From the NCBI GenBank assembly GCA_002490665.1, contig DKUL01000084.1:28943-72275 (forward strand): a stretch of 43,333 nucleotides of DNA, given 5' to 3'. The position numbers and the translations under genes were made by a program. Numbering within the stretch: the stretch's first letter is position 1; every line of letters starts with the position of its first letter. This DNA is from Lachnospiraceae bacterium UBA7205. GTDB lineage: Bacteria > Bacillota > Clostridia > Lachnospirales > Lachnospiraceae. The notes beneath the pieces were generated by a model. The model was not told where the DNA came from. It saw only the letters and a list, made by a program, of their open reading frames with translations, and did no database searches. This document shows positions 1-7,713 of this stretch, in pieces.

Positions 1-131
1 ACATAACTTTTTAGTTATGTTTACCAATTCAGATAATTCCAGGGGCAATAAATTTTTAGTTTATTATATACAACTTACCATATTTTATGATACTATAAAT
101 ACATAACAGCATTGCTACACGATGCAGTCAA

Positions 132-226
132 GCTTTTAGGACAGCCCCTTACAATGCAAATTTGTGCTGGCGCCCAGATTTGCAGGCTGTCAGTATTTTA
201 TTTCTATTTGAGCCGCCGGCGGCGGC
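132..226 (+). promoter_or_regulatory. Structured 5' leader of the HD-GYP gene
   Basis: The leader contains a long interrupted hairpin. GACAGCC (140-146) pairs with GGCTGTC (185-191), TGCAAAT (155-161) with ATTTGCA (178-184), and CTGG (167-170) with CCAG (174-177). All unpaired bases lie on the 5' side, and ACAA (151-154) could pair instead with TTGT (162-165). A second, fully self-complementary 12-mer, GCCGCCGGCGGC (212-223), stands just before the ribosome binding site GGAGGG. No known riboswitch consensus, including the c-di-GMP classes, is evident by eye. It could be a cis-regulatory RNA or the tail of an upstream transcript. Confidence 0.45.
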
Positions 227-239
227 ATGGAGGGAATTT

Positions 240-1289
240 ATGTACAAATTATCAACTCAGGCGCTCAAGCCTGACATGGTTCTTTATGAAGACATCTACA
301 GTCCTGCCGACGAGATTATCTTTAAAGCAAATACTGTTCTGACACAGGAAAACATCCAGACCCTGTTTGAATATAACTTTGATGAAATATTGCTGAGCGA
401 GCCCAGTGAGATTAACATGACACGCTACAAGCACCTACACCAGCATCCCCGCTTCCAGCGCTTTAACGACATCTACGCAGTGACGCTTGACCTGTTCCAC
501 AAGATTATGCGCACCCTCGATACCGGCCTGGAACTCAATATTCCCAAGCTGCTTTCCCTGCGCGATGATATCATGTCCAGTGTACATAACGGCGAACAGC
601 TGCTCGACTATCTGTACAATATGATGCCGAATGAGAACGAGATAACATACAACCACTGTTTCAACTGCGGTCTGTTGTGCTATGTCTTCGGAAAATGGAT
701 TGGCATGAACGAGGAGGATCTGGATAACCTGACTGTCTGCGGCTTTATCTTTGATATTGGCAAGACAAAGATTTCCGACGAGCTTCTGTGGAAGCCGGAC
801 AAGCTGACCCCTGAGGAATTTATCCAGATGCAGCACCATATCCACCTGGGGTATGAGCTTGTAAAATCCAGAAAACTCCCGCCCCACGTTGTCAGCGTCA
901 TGATCATGCACCATGAGCGCTGCGACGGAAGCGGTTATCCCGCACGGTTAAAAGAAAACCGTATCGACCCATTTGCGCTGATTGCCGCCATTGCCGACAC
1001 ATATGAGGCGATGACACATCCAAGGGCACAGCGCGTTGCGCTGACGCCGTTTCAGGCTATCCGGGTCTTTGAGGAGCAGGGGCTTGACAAATATGGCCCG
1101 CACATTACGCCCATCCTCACCCGCATCGCGAAGATGTACCTGGACAGGCGTGTATGCGTGACCGGAAACCTTGATGGACGGATTACGGAAATTCATGAGG
1201 ACGCCCTCTCGCGCCCGACTGTATACACCAACAACGTATTCTACGACCTCAGAACCAAACAGGGTGCAGAAATAACCCGTATGCTGTAG
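240..1289 (+). CDS. HD-GYP domain protein with altered HD dyad
   Basis: A 349-residue soluble protein of the HD-GYP family, whose active members hydrolyse cyclic di-GMP using a bi- or trinuclear metal centre. The C-terminal half (about 135-320) carries the family signatures: H139, the DIGK block, the KPDKLT segment, HH at 224-225 and DGSGYP at 229-234. The residue before D172 of the HD dyad is Phe (F171) where active members have His, so metal binding may be impaired. The N-terminal 130 residues match no domain I recognise; there is no REC domain or membrane segment. The ATG at 240 is chosen because GGAGGG lies about 6 bases upstream; an in-frame extension to 162 runs through the leader hairpins. 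The gene is monocistronic and ends in its own terminator. Confidence 0.85.
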   Translation: MYKLSTQALKPDMVLYEDIYSPADEIIFKANTVLTQENIQTLFEYNFDEILLSEPSEINMTRYKHLHQHPRFQRFNDIYAVTLDLFHKIMRTLDTGLELNIPKLLSLRDDIMSSVHNGEQLLDYLYNMMPNENEITYNHCFNCGLLCYVFGKWIGMNEEDLDNLTVCGFIFDIGKTKISDELLWKPDKLTPEEFIQMQHHIHLGYELVKSRKLPPHVVSVMIMHHERCDGSGYPARLKENRIDPFALIAAIADTYEAMTHPRAQRVALTPFQAIRVFEEQGLDKYGPHITPILTRIAKMYLDRRVCVTGNLDGRITEIHEDALSRPTVYTNNVFYDLRTKQGAEITRML

Positions 1290-1302
1290 CATACGGGTTT
1301 TT
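1274..1302 (+). terminator. Terminator of the HD-GYP gene
   Basis: AACCCGTATGC pairs with GCATACGGGTT around a TGTA loop and is followed by T residues. The stop codon of the HD-GYP gene lies inside the hairpin. Confidence 0.85.
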
Positions 1303-1317
1303 CACAATCATTATTGA

Positions 1318-1710
1318 TTATTGGTTGAATATATCGGATATCTTATCCTGCAACTCTTCTGCCGAAAGCCCATTGACATTCTCCAGAAGTTCATCCAGGG
1401 ATTCCTTTGCCTCGTTTAGTTTATCCTCGTCCTGGCTATACTGATTGATATAGTCCTTGATGGATTCTTCCAGTTTTCCCTGTTCCTCGCTGCCAATGCC
1501 GAGGGAATCCGCCAGGTCGTCGCTCCTGAAAAAATCCTCCACCTCATCCGCAAAGGCTTTCTTGATTTCCTCCACTGCCTGTGTCTTTATCTCACTTACG
1601 ACACCGCCCACATAATCCTCTGGATTCTGTGGGGATATATCGCCCTGACAGCCTGTGGCAAGCCATCCGCCGCCAATTATCGCTGCCAGAATTATTGCTG
1701 CCTTTCTCAC
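1318..1710 (-). CDS. Small predicted lipoprotein
   Basis: A 130-residue protein with a Lys/Arg N-terminus, a hydrophobic stretch and a lipobox ending LATGC (Cys about residue 21), so it is predicted to be lipid-anchored on the outer face of the membrane. The mature part is acidic, highly charged and predicted mostly helical (EEIKKAFADEVEDFF and DKLNEAKESLDELLENV), suggesting a coiled coil or helical bundle. I recognise no catalytic motif. Its start overlaps the end of the upstream gene (stop at 1707) by 4 bases, so the two are translationally coupled. It could be a folding or envelope accessory factor, but that is a guess. Confidence 0.75.
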   Translation of the reverse strand: MRKAAIILAAIIGGGWLATGCQGDISPQNPEDYVGGVVSEIKTQAVEEIKKAFADEVEDFFRSDDLADSLGIGSEEQGKLEESIKDYINQYSQDEDKLNEAKESLDELLENVNGLSAEELQDKISDIFNQ

Positions 1711-2180
1711 GATTGCTCTCCTTCTGTCTGTGTTGCCTTTGCCGCCTCAAGCGCCCTGTCTTCAATGATCTGTTTCTTTTTCTTCGGATTCTGTGTCGTC
1801 ACAGGCTTATCCGACCATGCCATGGCACGGATTCCGGGTGTTGTCGTCCGGATTCTGAGGTAGCTTTTCCCATCCTCCACAAAACGGATAATGGAAATAT
1901 TCCTCCATTCATAAAATTCAAACGGCGCAAACTCTATCTTAATTTCCTTGAACAGCCCCTTCGCCTCAAAATTCACAAGCTTGTCATCCACCCGCACTGG
2001 CATGGTATATATATATTTATTGTCCGTAGTCTGGATAATCGTCGTCTCAAAAAGCGCCGATTTTCCCTCCTTGCTGACCCTGATCGCCGCCATTGCCGGT
2101 ACTGGAATATCTTCTACATTCATACTGGCTTTAACTCCCTTCTGCTTAGTTATGCGTACATTTTCATTTTCTATGCGCAA
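1707..2180 (-). CDS. Hypothetical protein, possibly YcgR-N/PilZ-like fold
   Basis: A protein of 157 residues from a TTG at 2180, or 138 residues from an ATG at 2123. Both starts have a plausible ribosome binding site (AAGGAAG before the TTG, GAAGGGAG before the ATG), so the start is unresolved. The core alternates beta-like segments (KYIYTMPVRVDDKLVNF, EIKIEFAPFEFYEW) resembling the N-terminal domain of YcgR-type proteins, but the RxxxR and D/NxSxxG signatures of a c-di-GMP-binding PilZ domain are absent. The C-terminus is Lys-rich (KKKKQ) and charged. No signal peptide is visible. It is coupled to the downstream lipoprotein gene and probably shares its promoter. The fold suggestion is weak. 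Confidence 0.6.
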   Translation of the reverse strand: MRIENENVRITKQKGVKASMNVEDIPVPAMAAIRVSKEGKSALFETTIIQTTDNKYIYTMPVRVDDKLVNFEAKGLFKEIKIEFAPFEFYEWRNISIIRFVEDGKSYLRIRTTTPGIRAMAWSDKPVTTQNPKKKKQIIEDRALEAAKATQTEGEQS

Positions 2181-2203
2181 TATGTCTGCTCTTCCTTCTA
2201 TAT

Positions 2204-2233
2204 AGTATAATCTGACATTTCCACTATTGTCAA
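2204..2233 (-). promoter_or_regulatory. Sigma-A type promoter for the 1707-2180 operon
   Basis: Read on the minus strand, TTGACA (2233-2228) and TATACT (2209-2204) are separated by 18 bases. The predicted start is near 2197, which would place the TTG-start ribosome binding site at the very 5' end of the message. This slightly favours the downstream ATG at 2123. Confidence 0.65.
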
Positions 2234-2262
2234 GTGCATGCCATTAACTTAGGAGTTGTCAG

Positions 2263-2292
2263 GTAACAGGAAGTCAAAGGCTGAACTGTTAC
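2263..2292 (+). repeat. 30-bp hairpin repeat, copy A
   Basis: An imperfect palindrome with outer arms GTAACAG and CTGTTAC. It matches copies at 6226-6255 (opposite strand) and 9634-9663, with two substitutions in the inner stem region. It lies between divergent genes and belongs to the family described in the findings. Confidence 0.8.
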
Positions 2293-2406
2293 TGTATAAA
2301 TAAGGATTTTTTGTGAACCCCTTTATTTTTTTTCATTTATATGATAAATTAGTATGAGGTTTTGAAATTTATCCATGAATATTAATTGAAAGGACAGGTT
2401 ATAGAA

Positions 2407-3675
2407 ATGGCAAAGGACAAAAAAAAGAATGCAGAAGCAAATAAAAAAGAAACTGCAGAGATGAGCAAGAGCAAGGCAAAGCGTGAGGAGCGCAGGAAGG
2501 AGGTTGCCAAGGGGCGCCGCCATAAGCGCACTGTCAGAATTACCGGCATTGTCATTGCAGCGGCGATTATAGCCGTCATCGCGTTTGCTGCCGGAAAAAG
2601 CATCTATCTGTCAGTTATCCGCACAACATCGAACTCCGATTTCAGTGCCGGGCTTACCGCAGACGGAAAGATTGACGGTGTCAATGTAAAGGATGTGCTC
2701 AATCTGGCGGACTATGCTAATATTAACGTGCCTGCCGACGAGGTTGCCGTGACAGACGAGGAAGTGGAAGCAGACATCAATTCCACGCTCGAATCCCACA
2801 AGGAGCTTAGCACGGATGCATCCCTTGAAATTGCGGACGGCGACGAAGTCAACATTGACTACGTGGGCACCATTGACGGCGTGGAATTTGAAGGCGGAAA
2901 CAGCAACGGCGCGGGATACGACCTGACCATTGGCTCCGGCTCATTTGTCGATGATTTTGAACAGCAGTTAATCGGACACAAGCCTGGCGAGAATGTAACC
3001 GTCGAGGTGACATTCCCAGCGGATTACGACGGTGAGGACGTTGCCGGAAAAGATGCAAGCTTTGCTGTCACCATAAACGGCATTCAGACGACACCAGAAC
3101 TCACGGACGAATTTGTTGCGGAGAATTTGTCCAGTGACGACGGAGAAAGCTATGCTACAGCCGAGGAGTATCGCGAGTCCGTAAAGAATCGTTTTTATAA
3201 GCAGCATCTTGAAGAGTATCTGACAAATTACATTATGGACAACTCGACTGTCAAGTCCTATCCGTCGGCATACCTGAAAGCAATCCAGGCTGTCACAAAA
3301 TATGATGATGAGTACATGATGCAGTATTACAACCAGATGTTCTCCTCCTATGGGATGGCAGCATACGAGAACGTATGGGACACCAGGTCCGATGATATTA
3401 ATGATGAACTGTCCTATGAGAAGGAGCTGCGGGAACGCGCAAAGGAAACGGTAAAGACTGCGCTTGTATATCAGGCAATCTATGAGGATGCGGGACTAAC
3501 CATTGACATGGATGCTGTCATTGCAGAGATGACGGAAGAAAGCGGCGAGGAGTACGTGGCAAACATGAAGGAAAACTACGGTGAAGGCTACATGGCACAG
3601 GCTGAAATCAAGGACACTGTCACCGACTATCTGAATAATCTTTACGACACATCTGGAAAGCAGGAAACTGAGTAA
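2407..3675 (+). CDS. Membrane-anchored FKBP / trigger-factor-like foldase
   Basis: A 422-residue protein. Residues 1-42 are very Lys/Arg-rich, 43-65 form one transmembrane segment, and the rest should lie outside the membrane by the positive-inside rule. Residues about 145-225 are an FKBP-type peptidyl-prolyl isomerase domain (GDEVNIDYVGTIDGVEFEGG, FVDDFEQQLIGHKPGE). It is followed by about 190 helical residues like the C-terminal chaperone domain of trigger factor. The ribosome-binding N-terminal domain of true trigger factor is absent. The likely role is folding of secreted or envelope proteins. ATG 2407 is chosen with AAAGGA 12 bases upstream; a TTG at 2386 is in frame but lacks support. 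The gene is monocistronic with a strong terminator. Confidence 0.85.
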   Translation: MAKDKKKNAEANKKETAEMSKSKAKREERRKEVAKGRRHKRTVRITGIVIAAAIIAVIAFAAGKSIYLSVIRTTSNSDFSAGLTADGKIDGVNVKDVLNLADYANINVPADEVAVTDEEVEADINSTLESHKELSTDASLEIADGDEVNIDYVGTIDGVEFEGGNSNGAGYDLTIGSGSFVDDFEQQLIGHKPGENVTVEVTFPADYDGEDVAGKDASFAVTINGIQTTPELTDEFVAENLSSDDGESYATAEEYRESVKNRFYKQHLEEYLTNYIMDNSTVKSYPSAYLKAIQAVTKYDDEYMMQYYNQMFSSYGMAAYENVWDTRSDDINDELSYEKELRERAKETVKTALVYQAIYEDAGLTIDMDAVIAEMTEESGEEYVANMKENYGEGYMAQAEIKDTVTDYLNNLYDTSGKQETE

Positions 3676-3689
3676 ATCAATATAATAAT

Positions 3690-3716
3690 AAAAAAGCGCC
3701 AATAAGGCGCTTTTTT
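3690..3716. terminator. Bidirectional terminator
   Basis: AAAAAAGCGCC pairs with GGCGCTTTTTT around AATAA. It serves the foldase gene on the plus strand and the LRR gene ending at 3718 on the minus strand. Confidence 0.92.
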
Positions 3717-3717
3717 G

Positions 3718-4659
3718 TTACCAGTCCAGCGTAAATGACGAAAACGCATCCTTCCGGGCAAAATGTTCCTCCTGATAGCGGAGCATGTATGCCTTTATCT
3801 CTGCGCTGACACCCTCCATGTCCGCGAGCAGTCCGTCAAGGTTTTCCTCGGTCACGCCGCCCGCCTCCGCAAATATGCGGTAATAGTCCAAATCATTTTT
3901 ATGTTCTTCGAGAATAAGCTCCCACGCCTGCGGCGCGTCCGTCCCTTTCGTATGTCTGCCCAGATATGTTTTCAGCGCTGTATAGGTGTCTTCCACTATC
4001 TTATATGGATGCAACAGCCGGAAATAGACAATCCGCAGCTTCATCTTGCGCTTTTCCACAGGGTAAGACTTAATATCATAGTCCTTTCCCTCATAATCCT
4101 CCTCGCCGCATGTCCACAGCTCCTCAAACCCATCAAGGTCATCGAGTGCCACCAGCGCCAGAAGTTTTTCATCCCACCGTTTCACCCAGCCATCATTCCC
4201 TACATCGACAGGGTCAAACAAAAAATAGTCATGAAGCACCGTAACACCAAGTGCAAGCATCCGCCCTAATCCCTGAGATGTGCGGAGCGCCTTTTCCTCA
4301 TCCGAACCATTCAGGATGATTTCCCGCAGCCTCTTACAGCCAAGGAAAAGCTCTTTCCCCCTGCCAAGCGCATGATGCGGAATTGTAATAAACCGGAGTC
4401 CTTCCGCATGTGCAAAAGCCCAGTCCCCGATTTCCTCCACGGTGTCCGGAAGTGTTATCTCCCTGATTGTCTTGCAGCTTAAAAATGCTTTCCGCTCAAT
4501 TGCAATAACCGGTTTCTCGTCGATTACAGGCGGAATGACGGCACTTTCTCCCACACCGCGGTATTTCCGGATGCATATACCCTTTTTATAAGTTTCATAA
4601 ACAAACTGACCGCCGCCAGCACCAGTATTTTCTATTTGTTTTTCTTCCATTCCCCTCAC
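3718..4659 (-). CDS. Leucine-rich-repeat (BspA-type) protein
   Basis: A 313-residue protein without signal peptide or membrane segment. Residues about 20-125 hold three or four BspA/LRR_5-like repeats (AFLSCKTIREITLPDTVEEIGDWAF is cut here to its key pattern: AFxxCxxIxxIxLPDxVxxIGxxAF). The C-terminal 180 residues are helical with no motif I recognise. The GTG start lies directly after the stop of the AAA+ gene (TAA then GTG), with GGAG six bases upstream inside that gene, so translation is coupled. As last gene of the VWA / MoxR operon it may be an adaptor or substrate-recognition component; that is inference from position. It ends just before the shared terminator at 3690-3716. Confidence 0.8.
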   Translation of the reverse strand: MRGMEEKQIENTGAGGGQFVYETYKKGICIRKYRGVGESAVIPPVIDEKPVIAIERKAFLSCKTIREITLPDTVEEIGDWAFAHAEGLRFITIPHHALGRGKELFLGCKRLREIILNGSDEEKALRTSQGLGRMLALGVTVLHDYFLFDPVDVGNDGWVKRWDEKLLALVALDDLDGFEELWTCGEEDYEGKDYDIKSYPVEKRKMKLRIVYFRLLHPYKIVEDTYTALKTYLGRHTKGTDAPQAWELILEEHKNDLDYYRIFAEAGGVTEENLDGLLADMEGVSAEIKAYMLRYQEEHFARKDAFSSFTLDW

Positions 4660-6198
4660 TTATAACTCCAATGCCTCGATTTCCTTCATGATATCGTCCT
4701 GCCGCTCATGCAGCATCAGTTCTTCGTTGTGCCGCTGGTAATCAGCGCTTCCATACAGACCGATAAAGCGCGCGCTGTACGCATTGACTGTCAGCTCTGT
4801 CACGAGCACGAGCACTTCGTTTCCATCCATAAACGCCGTCTCGCTGAACACAAAAAGATTGTGGAGCCGTTCCTGGATTCTGCCGTTTTCTGCCTTCATT
4901 CCGCTTACTTCCGCGTCAAAGGCGCTTTTTATCATTATGAATGCCGACGCCATATCCTCTGGCTTGTCCAGGCGGAGCTTCTTTTCCATTGCTTCCAGGA
5001 ATCGAATCACTGCCCGGTGTTTCCGCTTATCCTCACCTGACAGGGTTCCTGCATTTGTCATGGATTCCATCCGCTTCTGTCTGTTTGCAGTCTGGTTTCT
5101 TATCTGTCCCAGCACAAGCGCGCCTGCGTCTGCCGCGCTGCCATCTGTACCCTCCTTCTCGCACAATGTCCGCACTGCCTTTAAAAGCTGCATCAGGTCA
5201 GTCAGGTAATCGGACTTCTCAAGGTTTTCCTTCATTTCGCTCTCGAGCCTGTCAAGCAGCATGCCAAGCAGGGAAAGGCGCTCGTCAAACTTCGCAATGC
5301 GCGCCCGCTCCACAACCTGCGCGGAATTTGTCCCCTCAAGAATTTCCTCGATTTTATAATCCTTTTTATACTTGTTATACAGCTCATAGTATGCCGTAAA
5401 TTCCTTGACAATTTTTTCGTTGTGGAGATACTGTGCGACAAGTGTCTCATCCACGGCAAGCCCTTCCTCCTCGCTAAGCAGCATCGTGGCTGACAAATCC
5501 TCCCATCCCCTTGCCGTCACGTAGGACTTCCCGCCGACATTTGTCTCCACGCGGTAGAAATCGTTCTTTTTCATGTCAAGGTACGTAACCACCGCATTGT
5601 GGATTCCCTGTTTTAAGGCATACTCTTTCCATGTGGCATAATCTGCCTCAACCTCAACAAGCTTCATTCTGTCCATGGTCACCACATCAAATTCGCGCAC
5701 CGATTTGTTGTACTCCGGCGGGTTTCCGGCGGTGACAATCACCCACCCGTCAGGAACCCTGTGACGCCCGAACACCTTGTACTGGAGGAATTGCAGCATG
5801 GATGGGGCAAGCGTCTCCGACACACAGTTTATCTCGTCGAGAAACAGGATGCCCTCCTCGATTCCGGAATGCTCCATCACCTCATAGACAGACGCAATAA
5901 TCTCGCTCATGGTATACTCAGAAATGTCATATTCCATCCCTTTATAACATTTATGCGTGATAAACGGCAGACCAAGCGCGGACTGCCTTGTATGGTGTGT
6001 CATGGAATAACTCACCAGCGCGATGCCAAGCTCCTGCGCAACCTGCTCCATGATGGCAGTTTTTCCAATGCCCGGAGAACCAAGCAAAAAAATAGGACGC
6101 TGCCGCACCACCGGAATGCGGTATTCTCCATACTCGTCTTTTTTTAAATATAGTTTTACGGAATTTCTGATATGCTCTTTTGCCTGTTTGATGTTCAC
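4660..6198 (-). CDS. MoxR-type AAA+ ATPase
   Basis: A 512-residue AAA+ ATPase. Walker A is GSPGIGKT (residues 40-47), Walker B is ILFLDE (117-122), and a sensor-1-like TAGNPPEYN follows. This is the layout of MoxR/RavA-like ATPases that act with VWA-domain partners to remodel or activate targets. Residues from about 280 on are helical and charged and may be a partner-binding domain. The GTG at 6198 is chosen because AGGAGG (6208-6213) lies nine bases upstream. The longer open frame to 6327 runs through the hairpin repeat and is unlikely to be translated. The upstream gene encodes a VWA/DUF2201-like protein and the downstream gene an LRR protein, forming one operon. Confidence 0.88.
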   Translation of the reverse strand: MNIKQAKEHIRNSVKLYLKKDEYGEYRIPVVRQRPIFLLGSPGIGKTAIMEQVAQELGIALVSYSMTHHTRQSALGLPFITHKCYKGMEYDISEYTMSEIIASVYEVMEHSGIEEGILFLDEINCVSETLAPSMLQFLQYKVFGRHRVPDGWVIVTAGNPPEYNKSVREFDVVTMDRMKLVEVEADYATWKEYALKQGIHNAVVTYLDMKKNDFYRVETNVGGKSYVTARGWEDLSATMLLSEEEGLAVDETLVAQYLHNEKIVKEFTAYYELYNKYKKDYKIEEILEGTNSAQVVERARIAKFDERLSLLGMLLDRLESEMKENLEKSDYLTDLMQLLKAVRTLCEKEGTDGSAADAGALVLGQIRNQTANRQKRMESMTNAGTLSGEDKRKHRAVIRFLEAMEKKLRLDKPEDMASAFIMIKSAFDAEVSGMKAENGRIQERLHNLFVFSETAFMDGNEVLVLVTELTVNAYSARFIGLYGSADYQRHNEELMLHERQDDIMKEIEALEL

Positions 6199-6225
6199 TG
6201 CGTCATACCTCCTATCTCCTCCAAA

Positions 6226-6395
6226 GTAACAGTTCAGCCTTCGGCTTCCTGTTACAAGCATCAAGCCATGCAAAACCACTTCGTTGGTGTCAAAGCCACG
6301 TTCCGTGGCTTGATGCACCTCAGCCACTACGCTGTTTCACGTGGCTTGTAAGCCATAATTTGCAGCAAGTGCAAAGTCCTGAGATGAACTGTTAC
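6226..6395. mobile_element. 170-bp MITE-like element with 10-bp terminal inverted repeats
   Basis: GTAACAGTTC at 6226-6235 is the exact reverse complement of GAACTGTTAC at 6386-6395. Its left terminus (6226-6255) is a copy of the 30-bp hairpin repeat seen at 2263 and 9634. Inside are further inverted repeats: GCATCAAGCCA (about 6258-6268) with TGGCTTGATGC (about 6306-6316), and CCACG/CGTGG around TTC. It has no coding capacity of its own. It fills the gap between the VWA and AAA+ genes and overlaps the last codons of the VWA gene. No target-site duplication was identified, so mobility is inference. Confidence 0.5.
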
Positions 6396-7674
6396 CCTCC
6401 AAATCCTCAGCCGGAAGCACCAGCTTGACCGCCCATGGGGGGATGGGCGGTTTCTCAAAGTCATCCTCCAGAAACACAAATGCCGTATCATAATGATAGG
6501 GTGGCTTATGCTCCGGAAAGACACCGTAACCGTCCGTAAAATAGATAAGCCCTTTCAGGTTCTCAAACTCCCCATTCTCTATCGCCTGGTTCACATAGGC
6601 AAATACCGGCCTGAAATCCGTCGAGCCAAATCCCTCCAGCTGTCCCTCACGCATAAATGCCTCAAACTCGTCGTCATTCGTAATCTTTGTGTCACGCCGC
6701 ACCTCCGAGTCACACTGTATAATGTGAATGTTCACCTTGCGGAAAAAATTCTCACTGCTTTTTAAAATGCCATAGGTCTTATTCAGAAATGTCTGCACAA
6801 TGCTGCCGCGGCAGGAGCCGGAGGTATCTATCGCCACCACGAACTCTTTTATCTTGTTGACATCCTTGTATTCCAGCGGTTCCACGAGCGGCAGGTTTCC
6901 GTAAAGTGATAATCCATACGTATAATATACATAGTCAAACTCATCGTCATTGACCCGCATGTCCTCACCCGACACACTGAATTTCCGCAGAAAATCACCA
7001 TAGTCGTAGTGTTCCTTTGTCGCCTCCTCGAGATTTTGCAGGATTGTCTTGTCGTCGGACTTATCCTCGGAAAAGGACTTTAATTCTGCCTTTATCCGCT
7101 CACTGATTTTCTTCCACTGCGCCATGGTAATTTCCAGCGTCTCTGCTGCCATCCAGTTCTCATGCGCATCGCGTCTGAACAGTGTCCCGAGTTCCAGAAG
7201 CTCGCTCACGCCAAGCCTGTCCCTTGTCAGGCTCCTGTAAATCCTGTCCGCGGTCAGCGCCCCCGCACGCGCTTTCCACTGTGCGAGAGCCTCCCTGCGC
7301 CTGTCGTCCCCCGCCGTTTCCATTCCTGCCAGGTTGAGGGACAGCGCCGTATTTTCCACCGCCATATCGACAGCCACATCCCAAAGCTCCTGCTCCACCC
7401 TGTCATATTTGTATGCATGGCTGAAAATGCAGTGGAGCAGAATGTGCAAATACAGTCTTGTCACACAATTGGGATTTTTCTTGTAGAGACGGATGATCCG
7501 CAGCGGGTCATAACGGATGACGGACGCATTGCAGCAGACCTTGTCCGTTCCGGTTACTGCCTGCAATTTCAACTCCGATAGCGCCACATCAAGAAAGCGC
7601 AGATTCATAAGAAGCCGGTCCCTTGACAGGAACATTATTTTTTGCGCCAGGTTTATCATTTCCGTATTTTCCAC
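6337..7674 (-). CDS. VWA-domain protein, DUF2201-like, MoxR partner
   Basis: A 445-residue soluble protein. Residues 1-120 resemble the putative metallopeptidase region of DUF2201 proteins, with a His-rich helix H77-ILL-H81-xxxx-H86 in place of a canonical HExxH. The C-terminal domain is a von Willebrand A fold with the MIDAS motif DTSGS (283-287) and later GSTDFRPVF and YFTDGYG. Such proteins usually pair with a MoxR ATPase, which is the next gene. The GTG start at 7674 is supported by GGAGGT five bases upstream. The last 17 or so residues (from EGNSSSQDF on) are encoded by the inserted 170-bp repeat element, so the natural C-terminus probably ended near LPAEDLE. Confidence 0.85.
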   Translation of the reverse strand: MENTEMINLAQKIMFLSRDRLLMNLRFLDVALSELKLQAVTGTDKVCCNASVIRYDPLRIIRLYKKNPNCVTRLYLHILLHCIFSHAYKYDRVEQELWDVAVDMAVENTALSLNLAGMETAGDDRRREALAQWKARAGALTADRIYRSLTRDRLGVSELLELGTLFRRDAHENWMAAETLEITMAQWKKISERIKAELKSFSEDKSDDKTILQNLEEATKEHYDYGDFLRKFSVSGEDMRVNDDEFDYVYYTYGLSLYGNLPLVEPLEYKDVNKIKEFVVAIDTSGSCRGSIVQTFLNKTYGILKSSENFFRKVNIHIIQCDSEVRRDTKITNDDEFEAFMREGQLEGFGSTDFRPVFAYVNQAIENGEFENLKGLIYFTDGYGVFPEHKPPYHYDTAFVFLEDDFEKPPIPPWAVKLVLPAEDLEGNSSSQDFALAANYGLQAT

Positions 7675-7713
7675 GGTATACCTCCATTGCGACAGTTCGC
7701 ACCATCATAATCA

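Noticed and set aside
132..226. Canonical c-di-GMP riboswitch before the HD-GYP gene
   Set aside because: The consensus elements of class I or II are not visible; only a generic structured leader can be claimed.
6199..6327. Upstream extension of the AAA+ ATPase frame to 6327
   Set aside because: It runs through the hairpin repeat, and the GTG at 6198 has an AGGAGG at ideal distance.
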